In this document: one piece after another, positions 8,144 through 16,442 of the stretch | Layout: each line of letters starts with the position of its first letter | Position numbering within the stretch: position 1 is the stretch's first letter | Source of the DNA: Rothia terrae | Lineage (GTDB): Bacteria > Actinomycetota > Actinomycetes > Actinomycetales > Micrococcaceae | Assembly (NCBI RefSeq): GCF_012396615.1 | Contig: NZ_JAAXPV010000015.1 | Span: 1-64,000, forward strand | Direction of reading: 5' to 3' | DNA length: 64,000 nucleotides | The notes under the pieces: generated by a model | Told to the model about the DNA's origin: nothing | Database searches by the model: none | Seen by the model: only the letters and a program-made list of their open reading frames with translations | Position numbers and translations under genes: made by a program

Positions 8144-9424
8144 ATGACGTTCGGCTTCTTCGGCGTCAACATGGCGTTCTCGCTCCAAGGCGCGAACATG
8201 AGCCGCATCGCTCAAACCCTCGGAGCAGACCCCAACCAGCTTGGCTTCTTCTTCGTCTCCCCACCGCTCATGGGCATGGTTGTGCAACCAATCCTCGGAC
8301 GCATGTCAGACAAAACCTGGATGGGACGCTTTGGCCGCCGTATGCCCTACCTGCTGATCGGCACCCCGCTGGCGGCAATCGTCACCTTCTTGCTCCCATT
8401 CTCAGGCTCCTTCGGATTTGGCTACGGCTCACTCGCCGCGCTCATCTACATGGCAACCGCTGTCTGCCTCATGGACGTCTTCAGCAACATCGCCATGGCG
8501 CCCTTCCGCATGGTTCTAGGCGATACCGTCAATGACAAACAGAAGAACTTTGCCTTCGCCTGCCAACAAATCTTCGCGTACGCAGGCGGTATCTTGGCGG
8601 CGCTGTTGCCCTACGTTCTCACTCAGCTGGGCGTTCCCAACACAGCCGAGAAAGGCGTCGTACCGCAGTCAGTGATTTGGTCATTCATGATCTCAGCGGT
8701 TCTGCTGGTCATATCGGGGCTCTTTACCGCCCTGCGCACCAAAGAATACGATCCCGAAACCTACGCCCGCTACCACGGCGTTGATTTGCGCGCCAAAGCT
8801 GAGGCAGAAAACGTCGGCACACTCACGCTCTTCAAGAACGCTCCTCGCGCCTTCTGGGAACTATCGGTCGTACAGTTCTTCTCATGGATCGGCATCATGT
8901 ACACCTGGACCTACGCCACCGGAGCCATGGCAAAGAACATCTGGGGCACTACCGACCCAACCTCTGCCGGTTACCAGGACGCCGGCAATTGGTACTCCGT
9001 CATGACTGCGGTTCTGAGCATCTCAGCTCTCATTTTCGGTATTCTCTACTCGCGTTCGGACGCTGGCCACCGCAAGCGCTGGTACGCCTTCGGCCTGTTC
9101 TGCGACGTAGTCGCTATCGTCGCCGTGGCAACCACCCAGAACAAGTGGGTAGCTCTTGCCGCCTTTGTTCTCTACGGCTTCGGCAACTTCGCTATCAACA
9201 CCATGCCGTTTGCGATTTTGACGTCCTCGCTCAAAGGCAAGAACGTTGGCTCGTACCTGGGCCTGTTCAACATTGCAGTGTGTCTGCCGCAGATTATCGG
9301 CTCGGTTGCTGGCTTCTTCTTAGTACCCGCGTTCGGCGGCAACCTCTCATACATGATGCTCTTTGGCGCAGTCTTCATACTCATCGGCGCGGTCTCTGTA
9401 TACACCGTCCGTGAAGGACGCTAG
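8144..9424 (+). CDS. MFS transporter, SLC45/sugar-type
   Basis: 426 residues from this ATG, with about 12 hydrophobic segments. The loop GRMSDKTWMGRFGRRMPYLL between helices 2 and 3 is the MFS signature and fits sucrose/maltose-type (SLC45, GPH-like) carriers. The start is uncertain. No ribosome site precedes 8144, and the same frame is closed upstream at 8090. A different frame, from GTG 8082 (or ATG 8067) to the TGA at 8145, encodes a hydrophilic leader such as SDNATASQATPGSPSKQ that resembles a normal transporter N terminus. A single missing base near 8133-8140 would join the two. Substrate inferred as a disaccharide, not shown. Confidence 0.8.
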   Translation: MTFGFFGVNMAFSLQGANMSRIAQTLGADPNQLGFFFVSPPLMGMVVQPILGRMSDKTWMGRFGRRMPYLLIGTPLAAIVTFLLPFSGSFGFGYGSLAALIYMATAVCLMDVFSNIAMAPFRMVLGDTVNDKQKNFAFACQQIFAYAGGILAALLPYVLTQLGVPNTAEKGVVPQSVIWSFMISAVLLVISGLFTALRTKEYDPETYARYHGVDLRAKAEAENVGTLTLFKNAPRAFWELSVVQFFSWIGIMYTWTYATGAMAKNIWGTTDPTSAGYQDAGNWYSVMTAVLSISALIFGILYSRSDAGHRKRWYAFGLFCDVVAIVAVATTQNKWVALAAFVLYGFGNFAINTMPFAILTSSLKGKNVGSYLGLFNIAVCLPQIIGSVAGFFLVPAFGGNLSYMMLFGAVFILIGAVSVYTVREGR

Positions 9425-9451
9425 TTCACGGCTACCTGCATACGATAAACG

Positions 9452-9480
9452 AAAGCCTCGGGATAGATTCCCGAGGCTTT
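9452..9480. terminator. Bidirectional terminator between the MFS gene and the sulfite reductase gene
   Basis: Arms AAAGCCTCGGGA (9452-9463) and TCCCGAGGCTTT (9469-9480) pair perfectly around five bases, between two convergent genes. Confidence 0.85.
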
Positions 9481-9501
9481 CCTTATTTACCCGCTAGGGA
9501 T

Positions 9502-11229
9502 TTACTGTAGCAGGTCTTCGTCAGCATCCAATACCCATGATGCGAAGGACTGATCTGCGCTCTCACGGTGAGCAACGAAGTTGCGGGTCAGTCGTTCAAC
9601 GTAGTCAGCCAACTCGTGCTGCGCGACCTTGAGGCCTCGCACCGTGCGTCCTACATTGCCCTCGCCCTTGTTGGTGTAATCCGCCAGCTGCCCGCCCAGG
9701 TGAACCTGGTAACCGGGCATACGTTCACCATCAACGGTAATAATCTGCCCCTTAAGCCCGATATCAGCGGTCTGAATACGAGCGCAAGAGTTCGGGCAAC
9801 CGTTGATGTGCAGAGTCAACTTAGCCGGAAGCTGGTCTTCAATATCAGTCAAACGCTTTTCGAGCTCCGCAATGACCTCAGTGGCAACGTCTTTGGTTTC
9901 AACGATCGCGAGCTTGCAGTACTCGATGCCGGTGCACGCCATGGTATTGCGGCGGAACAGCGACGGCGCGTGTGCCAAACCCAGCTCATTGAGTCCCTGC
10001 ACGACTGCCGGAACTTTGTCACCGGGAATGTCGAGTGCCACGAACTTCTGGTAGACAGTGGTGCGCAGACGATGCGAGCCGTTAGCTTCAAGAAGGTCAG
10101 CGAGCGCGATTAGCTTGGTGCCCGAGAAGCGTCCGACGGTGGTTGCAGCGCCGATGTAATAGTTGCCGTCTTTTTGTTCGTGAATGCCGATGTGATCGCC
10201 AGATACTTCGGGCACGGGTGCGGCGGGGCCATCTGCTAGCTTGTAGCCGAGGTATTCGTTTTCAAGGACGTCGCGGATTTTTTCGGGGCCCCAGTCAGCC
10301 AGGAGGAACTTCATGCGAGCGCGGTTGCGCAGGCGTCGGTAGCCGTAGTCGCGGAAGATTGAGGTGACACCTGCCCAGACTTCGGGTGCTTGTTCGGGAG
10401 TGACGAATGCGCCGAGGCGTTCTGCGAATTTGGGGTTGGTGGACAATCCGCCGCCTACCCACAAATCGAAGCCGAGCCCGAGTTCGGGGTGTTCAACGCC
10501 GATCAGAGCGATGTCGTTGATTTCGTGGATGACGTCCTGTGAGGGGTGCGCCGAGATCGCTGTCTTGTATTTGCGCGGCAGGTTGGAGAATTCGTGGCTG
10601 CCGATGTATTGGTCCCTGATTTTTTCGAGGACGGGAGTGGGGTCAAAGAGTTCATCTTTGGCGATGCCTGCAACGGGTGAGCCGAGGATAACGCGCGGTA
10701 CGTCGCCGCATGCCTCGGTGGTTTGCAGTCCAACCTCGTCAAGTCGACGCCAGATTTCGGGTACGTTCTCTACCTCAACCCAGTGCAGCTGGATATTCTG
10801 ACGGTCGGTTATATCTGCGGTGTCGCGGGCAAAATCACGGGAGATTTCGCCGATGACGCGTGCCTGCTGGGTGGTCAGCTGGCCGCCGTCGATGCGCACA
10901 CGCATCATAAAGTACTTGTCTTCAAGTTCTTCGTTAGACAGGGTTGCTGTCTTGCCGCCGTCGATGCCGGGTTTGCGCTGGGTGTACAGACCCCACCAGC
11001 GAAAGCGTCCGTGAAGGTCGTGATCTTCAATGGAGTCGAAACCTTCGCGGGCGTAGGTGTTGAGGATGCGGTCGCGAACATTCAGACCGTCATCATCTAG
11101 CTTCCATTCTTCGTTGCCGTTGAGAGCCTGCTTACCGTCAATCTTCCATTGGCCGTTGGGCTTAGCGGAGCGCGGTGCCTTCTTTTCAGGTGTGGCCTCA
11201 TCAGCTCGAGGTGTCAGTGTTTTTGCCAT
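9502..11229 (-). CDS. sir: Ferredoxin-dependent assimilatory sulfite reductase (SirA/NirA type)
   Basis: 575 residues. It reduces sulfite to sulfide with six electrons from ferredoxin, using siroheme and a 4Fe-4S cluster. The cluster ligands are C432-x5-C438 and C478-x3-C482 (ACTGIEYC...NGCPNSC). Tyr82 (WWGLYTQR) and Cys174 (EACGDVPR) both sit 13 residues after Tyr69 and Cys161, which are covalently cross-linked in Mycobacterium tuberculosis NirA, so the same bond is likely. Sulfite rather than nitrite is inferred from the cys context. It is the last gene of the cysH-cysD-cysN-TSUP-sir operon, 31 bp behind the TSUP gene. Confidence 0.93.
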   Translation of the reverse strand: MAKTLTPRADEATPEKKAPRSAKPNGQWKIDGKQALNGNEEWKLDDDGLNVRDRILNTYAREGFDSIEDHDLHGRFRWWGLYTQRKPGIDGGKTATLSNEELEDKYFMMRVRIDGGQLTTQQARVIGEISRDFARDTADITDRQNIQLHWVEVENVPEIWRRLDEVGLQTTEACGDVPRVILGSPVAGIAKDELFDPTPVLEKIRDQYIGSHEFSNLPRKYKTAISAHPSQDVIHEINDIALIGVEHPELGLGFDLWVGGGLSTNPKFAERLGAFVTPEQAPEVWAGVTSIFRDYGYRRLRNRARMKFLLADWGPEKIRDVLENEYLGYKLADGPAAPVPEVSGDHIGIHEQKDGNYYIGAATTVGRFSGTKLIALADLLEANGSHRLRTTVYQKFVALDIPGDKVPAVVQGLNELGLAHAPSLFRRNTMACTGIEYCKLAIVETKDVATEVIAELEKRLTDIEDQLPAKLTLHINGCPNSCARIQTADIGLKGQIITVDGERMPGYQVHLGGQLADYTNKGEGNVGRTVRGLKVAQHELADYVERLTRNFVAHRESADQSFASWVLDADEDLLQ

Positions 11230-11260
11230 GAGTTTCTTACCTTGTGTGAATCTTATTTCT

Positions 11261-12172
11261 TTAGTGCGTTGTTGAGGGCGCCATTTTTTCGCTGTAGTAG
11301 CGTCGGCGCTGGGTGAGCTTTTTGTTGGCGAGCATTCCTCGGATGCTTAGGCCACCGCCTACGAGCACCACGAGGGCGTATGCGAGCGGGGCAAACTGCT
11401 CGTGGTTGGGAATCGCATCCAGTACGTAGCCCATGTTGGTGAGCACCAGCGTCGTGCCGACAAAACCGCCCAGCACCGTGGGGTTGACGATGCTGACCAG
11501 CCAGGCGGCAATCGGGGCTGCCACCATTCCGCCCAGCAAAAGACCGCCCACAGCCATCAGGTGCTGAAGAAGCTCGTCCCACATAGCCAGCAGAAAACCG
11601 GCGGACGCTGCCAAGGTCACCAAGAACTCGGCGGTATTGACGGTGCCAATGATGCGCCGTGGCTCTTCACGGCCGATGCTCAGCAGGGTCGATGACGTGA
11701 CCGGCCCCCAGCCGCCGCCACCGGCCGCGTCCACAAAGCCACCGAACAGGCCAAGAGCGGAAAGCATACGACCGCGTGGAATACCAGCGCGCTTGCCCGC
11801 TACCCTGCCCCGGGCAAAGCGAATCACCAAGCTGATACCAATCAGCGTCAAAATTCCTGCCGTTACCGGCTTAGCAAAAGCTAAGGAAATATGAGCCAGC
11901 AGCGTTGCACCAATAAAAGCACCGATAGCGCCGGGTATACCGAGCCGTAACACCACACCCCAGTCAACATTCTTGAACTTCCAGTGGCTCAAACCAGAAA
12001 CCAAAGTAGTGCCAAGCTCAGCCACATGCACCGTTGCTGATGCCGATGCGGGGTTCATCATTGCCAGCGCCATCAGCAAAGTAGTTGATGTAGCGCCAAA
12101 GCCCATACCCAAACTGCCATCGACCAGCTGGGCAACCGCTCCCCCTAACGCAATCAGAATCAAAGAGCGCAT
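11261..12172 (-). CDS. TauE/SafE (TSUP) family membrane transporter in the cys operon, CysZ-like by context
   Basis: 303 residues with about eight hydrophobic segments and the family motif GMGFGATSTTLL near residues 22-33. TSUP proteins move sulfite, sulfonates or other organo-sulfur anions. In Corynebacterium glutamicum a transporter gene (cysZ) closes the cys operon and is assigned to sulfate uptake. The equivalent position here, between cysN and sir, suggests sulfate import or sulfite export. The direction cannot be read from sequence. It starts 33 bp after the cysN stop. Confidence 0.85.
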   Translation of the reverse strand: MRSLILIALGGAVAQLVDGSLGMGFGATSTTLLMALAMMNPASASATVHVAELGTTLVSGLSHWKFKNVDWGVVLRLGIPGAIGAFIGATLLAHISLAFAKPVTAGILTLIGISLVIRFARGRVAGKRAGIPRGRMLSALGLFGGFVDAAGGGGWGPVTSSTLLSIGREEPRRIIGTVNTAEFLVTLAASAGFLLAMWDELLQHLMAVGGLLLGGMVAAPIAAWLVSIVNPTVLGGFVGTTLVLTNMGYVLDAIPNHEQFAPLAYALVVLVGGGLSIRGMLANKKLTQRRRYYSEKMAPSTTH

Positions 12173-12205
12173 ATCAGCCTCTTAACCGTTGAACCACGCC
12201 TCGCG

Positions 12206-13480
12206 TTACGCGGCGCGTCCAACCAATCCTGCTGCTAGGGTGTTGCCGTCTTGAGCGTCAATGACAAGGAACGAGCCCACGCGGCCACGGCCGGAATACT
12301 GCTCAACGGGTAGCGGCTGAGCAAGCTGAATGTTCACCGTTGCGATGTCGTTGAGCGCCACTTCTTCAGCCGGTGCAGAGGTTGATGAGTCAATATCAAA
12401 AACGCTCTCAACGCTGCGGATGCGCGCACGCACCAGCGAGGTTCCATAACGAACGTTCACCTTAGCGCCGGGCTTGAGTGGCTTCTCAGACAGACCCACC
12501 AGTGTTGCGGTGAACTCACGCTGATCCTCAGGACGCTGCGCTGAACTCAACAGGTCACCACGTGAAAGGTCAACATCATCAGCAAGCAACAGCACCACGG
12601 AGTCATCAACACCAGCGCTATCTACAGCACCGTCGGTGGTCTCGATGCGAGTCACTGTAGAGCTCAAACCGTTGCCGGTAGCCACCGTGTCGCCCACGCG
12701 TACGCTACCTGCAGTCACGCGTCCTGCATAACCGCGGTAATCCTTGCCGTGATCACGAATCACGTACTGAATCGGAAAACGGAACTCGGTAGAGGTATCG
12801 TTCGCGGTCTCAATGGTCTCCAACAGGTGCAAGACGGTCGGGCCGTCATACCAGGGAGTGTTTTCAGAGGGTTCCACCACGTTGTCACCGAGCAAAGCAC
12901 TAATCGGGATAACGTTGACGTCATCAACGCCGCGCTCATGCGCCAACGCAGTAAATTCATCGCGAATGTTCTCAAAGATTTCCTGTGAAAAATCAACCAG
13001 GTCAATCTTATTGACAGCCAGAATCACATGCTTGATACCGAGCAAACCTGCAACGCTCAGGTGACGGCGAGTCTGAGTCACCACACCGTGGCGGGCATCC
13101 ACCAGCAAAACCACAACATCAGAAGTTGAAACACCGGTAACGGTATTGCGAGTGTACTGCACGTGACCGGGCGTATCAGCCAGGATAAAAGTGCGCTGCG
13201 CGGTTGAGAAGTACCGGTAAGCAACATCAATAGTGATGCCCTGCTCACGCTCAGCACGCAAACCATCAACCAGCAAAGAAAGGTCAATATGCTCAAGACC
13301 CTTCTCACGCGAGGTACGCTCTACCGCAGACAGCTGATCAGCGAGCACGCTCTTAGTATCATGCAACAGGCGTCCCACAAAGGTTGACTTACCGTCATCT
13401 ACGCTACCTGCGGTGCACAGGTGAAGGGTCTGACGCTGCTGTAGTACCTGCGAAGCAGTGTTTTCAGGTGTAAGAGTCAT
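12206..13480 (-). CDS. cysN: Sulfate adenylyltransferase subunit 1, CysN GTPase
   Basis: 424 residues. With CysD it makes adenosine phosphosulfate (APS) from ATP and sulfate, driven by GTP hydrolysis. G motifs are intact: GSVDDGKST (25-33), DTPGH near 105 and NKID near 155, followed by EF-Tu-like beta-barrel domains. The protein ends after these domains, so there is no fused CysC APS kinase. The start lies one base after the cysD stop, which means tight coupling. Confidence 0.96.
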   Translation of the reverse strand: MTLTPENTASQVLQQRQTLHLCTAGSVDDGKSTFVGRLLHDTKSVLADQLSAVERTSREKGLEHIDLSLLVDGLRAEREQGITIDVAYRYFSTAQRTFILADTPGHVQYTRNTVTGVSTSDVVVLLVDARHGVVTQTRRHLSVAGLLGIKHVILAVNKIDLVDFSQEIFENIRDEFTALAHERGVDDVNVIPISALLGDNVVEPSENTPWYDGPTVLHLLETIETANDTSTEFRFPIQYVIRDHGKDYRGYAGRVTAGSVRVGDTVATGNGLSSTVTRIETTDGAVDSAGVDDSVVLLLADDVDLSRGDLLSSAQRPEDQREFTATLVGLSEKPLKPGAKVNVRYGTSLVRARIRSVESVFDIDSSTSAPAEEVALNDIATVNIQLAQPLPVEQYSGRGRVGSFLVIDAQDGNTLAAGLVGRAA

Positions 13481-13481
13481 T

Positions 13482-14390
13482 TTAGAAATACCCTTCCTTC
13501 TTGCGGTCTTCCATAGCGGATTCGCTCAGGCGGTCATCGGCGCGCGTAGCACCGCGTTCAGTCAAAGTAGATGTAGAGATTTCGGTAATAATGTCTTCAA
13601 CCGTGACGGCATCTGACAGCACAGCACCGGTGCACGACATATCACCCACCGTACGGTAACGAACACGCCTAGTTTCGGTGGTTTCGTCCTTGCGCGGGCC
13701 ACCCCACTCGCCAGCCGTCAACCACATACCGTCGCGCTCAAACACCTCGCGGTCATGCGCAAAATAAATCGGCGGAAGCTCAATACCGCGAGCACCGATG
13801 TACTCCCAAATATCAGCCTCAGTCCAGTTAGAAATCGGGAACACACGAATGTTCTCACCCGGTAGATGGCCACCGTTGTAGAGGTTCCACAATTCAGGAC
13901 GCTGGCGGCGAGGATCCCAGCCGCCGAAAGAGTCACGCACCGAGAAGATGCGTTCCTTAGCGCGCGCACGCTCCTCATCGCGTCGAGCGCCGCCAAGCAC
14001 CGCGTCGTACCCCTGCTCTTCAATGGTCTCAACCAAAGGCACAGTTTGAAGCGGGTTACGAGTACCGTCAGGGCGTTCCTGCAACTCGCCGCGGTCAATC
14101 CAATCCTGTACCTTAGCCACGCGCAAACGCGCACCGGTTTTCTCCACCAGGTTGTCGCGGAAAGCTAAAACCTCAGGAAAATTATGGCCGGTATCAACAT
14201 GCAAAAGCTCAAACGGCACCGGCGCAGGCGCAAAAGCTCGACGCGCCAACTCATAGACAACAACAGAGTCTTTACCGCCAGAAAACAGCAAACCGACCTT
14301 GTCGAACTGCCCCGCAACCTCGCGAAGAATATGAATCGACTCGTTCTCTAAATCTTTAAGATGAGGTGATAGTGAAGTTGATGTGCTCAT
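13482..14390 (-). CDS. cysD: Sulfate adenylyltransferase subunit 2, CysD
   Basis: 302 residues from the ATG at 14390 (MSTSTSLSPHLKDLE). A longer frame exists but extends into cysH. It is the catalytic ATP-pyrophosphatase subunit of ATP sulfurylase. The PP-loop SGGKDS is near residue 38, with HVDTGHNFPE following. The C terminus DRLSESAMEDRKKEGYF is typical of CysD. The start overlaps the cysH stop as ATGA, so the two are translationally coupled. Confidence 0.96.
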   Translation of the reverse strand: MSTSTSLSPHLKDLENESIHILREVAGQFDKVGLLFSGGKDSVVVYELARRAFAPAPVPFELLHVDTGHNFPEVLAFRDNLVEKTGARLRVAKVQDWIDRGELQERPDGTRNPLQTVPLVETIEEQGYDAVLGGARRDEERARAKERIFSVRDSFGGWDPRRQRPELWNLYNGGHLPGENIRVFPISNWTEADIWEYIGARGIELPPIYFAHDREVFERDGMWLTAGEWGGPRKDETTETRRVRYRTVGDMSCTGAVLSDAVTVEDIITEISTSTLTERGATRADDRLSESAMEDRKKEGYF

Positions 14391-15187
14391 GTGTGCAAAC
14401 CGCATTCCGTCTTGTTAAATCCTGCCCAGCGTCCACTGCGAGGGTCCTGCCCTTCTTCCACCTTGGCGGTGCACGGTGCACAACCAATCGAAGGGTAACC
14501 AGCCAGCGTCAGCGGATGAATAATCAAATCTTTGTCTTCAATAAACTGCTGAGTCTCTTCCAAGCTCCAGGTGACCAGCGGCGAGATCTTCAACCGGCCA
14601 TTCGCGTCAATATCCAACGCCGGAGTGTTAGCACGCAACGGCGAATCAGCGCGACGCAAACCGGTAATCCAACCAACGTACGGGCCCATAAAGCTCGCCA
14701 AAGGCTCAACCTTGCGCATTCGACAACACGCCGTCGGGTTCGAGGCAAAGAGATCTTTACCGTAGGTCGCGTCCTGCTCAACAGTGCTCAGCAACGGCTT
14801 AGCCGTAATCAGTTCCTGCGGGTAACGCTGTTTGACCTGCTCAGCCACGGTCAACGTCTCAGGAAAGTGATACCCGGTATCAAGAAACAGAAAATCAGCA
14901 TTCGGCAGATAATCCGCTGCCAATTCAGCTAAAACGGTGTTCTCCATGGACAAGGTGACAGCCAGCTTGCCCTGCACATGCTCGTGAGCCCACTCCAAGA
15001 TTTCTTGGGCGCTCGCATCGTACAAAGCATCCGCATACTGCTCAACCAGCTGCTGATTGTGGGATTTTTCAGCATCGCTCAGTTCCAACGGGGGTTGGGT
15101 GCCCTCCGGGCTCACCTCAGGGTCTTTGAGTAAGCGCGCATCAGACCCAATCCCAAAATTCTTAAATGTTGGTATTGCCTGCGGCAT
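14387..15187 (-). CDS. cysH: Adenylylsulfate (APS) reductase, CysH
   Basis: 266 residues from ATG 15187, which has GGAAGGA eight bases upstream. It reduces APS to sulfite with thioredoxin. The family's catalytic ECGLH motif is at 261-265. The cysteine pairs C154-C155 and C236-x2-C239 are the 4Fe-4S ligands that mark APS rather than PAPS reductases. This agrees with the absence of cysC in the operon. It is the first gene of the operon; the 300-bp upstream region carries several palindromes and is shared with pdxY. Confidence 0.95.
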   Translation of the reverse strand: MPQAIPTFKNFGIGSDARLLKDPEVSPEGTQPPLELSDAEKSHNQQLVEQYADALYDASAQEILEWAHEHVQGKLAVTLSMENTVLAELAADYLPNADFLFLDTGYHFPETLTVAEQVKQRYPQELITAKPLLSTVEQDATYGKDLFASNPTACCRMRKVEPLASFMGPYVGWITGLRRADSPLRANTPALDIDANGRLKISPLVTWSLEETQQFIEDKDLIIHPLTLAGYPSIGCAPCTAKVEEGQDPRSGRWAGFNKTECGLHT

Positions 15188-15315
15188 GGGACGTCCTTCC
15201 AACTGTGTGTTCAGTTGGTTGCCAGTCTAAACACCTACCACTAGGACTTTCACGTACTTTTTATTCAGCCCGTCATGTCACGTATAGATTCGTCAGAAAA
15301 AGTAACTTTGCAATT

Positions 15316-15325
15316 TTACGTAAAG
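15316..15325. promoter_or_regulatory. Palindrome TTTACGTAAA upstream of cysH
   Basis: A perfect 10-bp palindrome 128 bp upstream of the cysH start and 165 bp upstream of the pdxY start. It could be an operator, but no regulator is known for it from this window. A second palindrome, TCACCGGTGA, lies at 15372-15381. Confidence 0.3.
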
Positions 15326-15385
15326 AGTAAATATGTAGACTCGCGCCCATGCGCGCGATTATAAGCTGTCATCACCGGTGATTCC

Positions 15386-15401
15386 AGTGTTTTTTAACAC
15401 T
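15386..15401. other. Small hairpin in the cysH-pdxY spacer
   Basis: AGTGTT and AACACT pair around a T-loop. The spacer 15188-15489 (302 bp) has no gene; it holds this hairpin, two palindromes and an inverted repeat around the pdxY ribosome site. Confidence 0.4.
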
Positions 15402-15489
15402 TCGTCATGTTTGCCGGATGCGAGCCGCGTCCAGTTGCTTTTGTCGCATTGCGTCACGCTAGCGGCTAGTTGAGAAGAAGCGTGACACA

Positions 15490-16350
15490 ATGAGTCCTAT
15501 GCGTATTTTGTCTATTCAATCAGCTGTAGCCTACGGTCACGTTGGCAATTCAGCAGCAGTATTCCCGCTTCAGCGTCTGGGCCACGACGTTATGCCCGTC
15601 AACACCGTTCTATTCTCAAACCACACCGGCTACGGCGCATGGCGCGGCCCGCTTGTTTCAGGCGATGATGTACGCGAAATCGTCACCGGCATCGAAGAGC
15701 GCGGCGGCCTCGACGACACCGCCCTCGTCATCTCCGGCTACCAGGGTGGCTCATCCATCGGCGACGCAATTTTGGACGCGGTTGCCAAGGCACGCGCTAA
15801 AAACCCTAACGTCCTGTACTCCTGCGACCCGGTGCTCGGTAACGCAACCTCGGGCTGCTTTGTCTCCCCCGAAGTTCAGGAACTCATTCGCGACCGCGTC
15901 ATTCAGCACGCGGATATCATCACTCCCAACCAGTTTGAGCTCGGCTTTGTGACTAACACTGATCCCAAGACCCTGGACGAGGTGCTTGAGTCGGTGAAGA
16001 AGGCTCAGGAAATCGGCCCGAAGACTGTTTTGGTCACCAGTGTCTCAACCCCGGACACCCCCAAGGATTCCATTCAGATGCTCGCTGTTTCAGGTGATGA
16101 AGCGTGGCTAATCACTACCGACCGTCTGCCTATGAAGGCTAACGGCTCAGGCGACGTTACGCAGGCGCTTTTCGCATCGCACTTCGCATCCGGCAAGTCA
16201 CTGAAAGAAGCACTTGAGGTGACTACCGCCTCCGTTTACGAACTGTTGAAGAAGACCCTGGATTCAGGTCAGCGAGAACTCCAACTCATTGAAGCTCAGG
16301 AATCGTACGTAGCGCCTCAGGTGAAGTTCGAGGCGCAGCGTATCAAGTAA
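15490..16350 (+). CDS. pdxY: Pyridoxal kinase PdxY
   Basis: 286 residues, ribokinase fold, the usual length for PdxY. It phosphorylates pyridoxal to the cofactor PLP. Family signatures seen are SIQSAVAYGHVGNSAAVFPLQRLG at the N terminus, DPVLGN mid-protein and the anion-hole/catalytic region KANGSGDVTQALF near 217-229. A ribosome site GAGAAG lies about 10 bases before the start, inside the loop of an 8-bp inverted repeat (GTCACGCT 15453-15460, AGCGTGAC 15479-15486). PLP is used by CysK, so it is metabolically close to the neighbouring cysteine genes, but it is transcribed away from them. Confidence 0.93.
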   Translation: MSPMRILSIQSAVAYGHVGNSAAVFPLQRLGHDVMPVNTVLFSNHTGYGAWRGPLVSGDDVREIVTGIEERGGLDDTALVISGYQGGSSIGDAILDAVAKARAKNPNVLYSCDPVLGNATSGCFVSPEVQELIRDRVIQHADIITPNQFELGFVTNTDPKTLDEVLESVKKAQEIGPKTVLVTSVSTPDTPKDSIQMLAVSGDEAWLITTDRLPMKANGSGDVTQALFASHFASGKSLKEALEVTTASVYELLKKTLDSGQRELQLIEAQESYVAPQVKFEAQRIK

Positions 16351-16374
16351 CGTCCTGCCATACACACGCCTTGG

Positions 16375-16434
16375 CCCGGCGTTTTTGGCTTGAACCGGCT
16401 ATAACCAACCGCCAGCTCAAGCGAAAACGCCGGG
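16375..16434. terminator. Long inverted repeat between pdxY and the chelatase gene
   Basis: CCCGGCGTTTT (16375-16385) and AAAACGCCGGG (16424-16434) are perfect complements 38 bases apart between convergent genes. Each arm ends in a T run in its own direction. A terminator pair is likely, though the loop is large. Confidence 0.5.
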
Positions 16435-16442
16435 TCAACGTG

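Noticed and set aside
8884-9414. 176-residue plus-strand frame inside the MFS gene
   Set aside because: It is Arg/His-rich with no family-like sequence and lies within a clear transporter frame.
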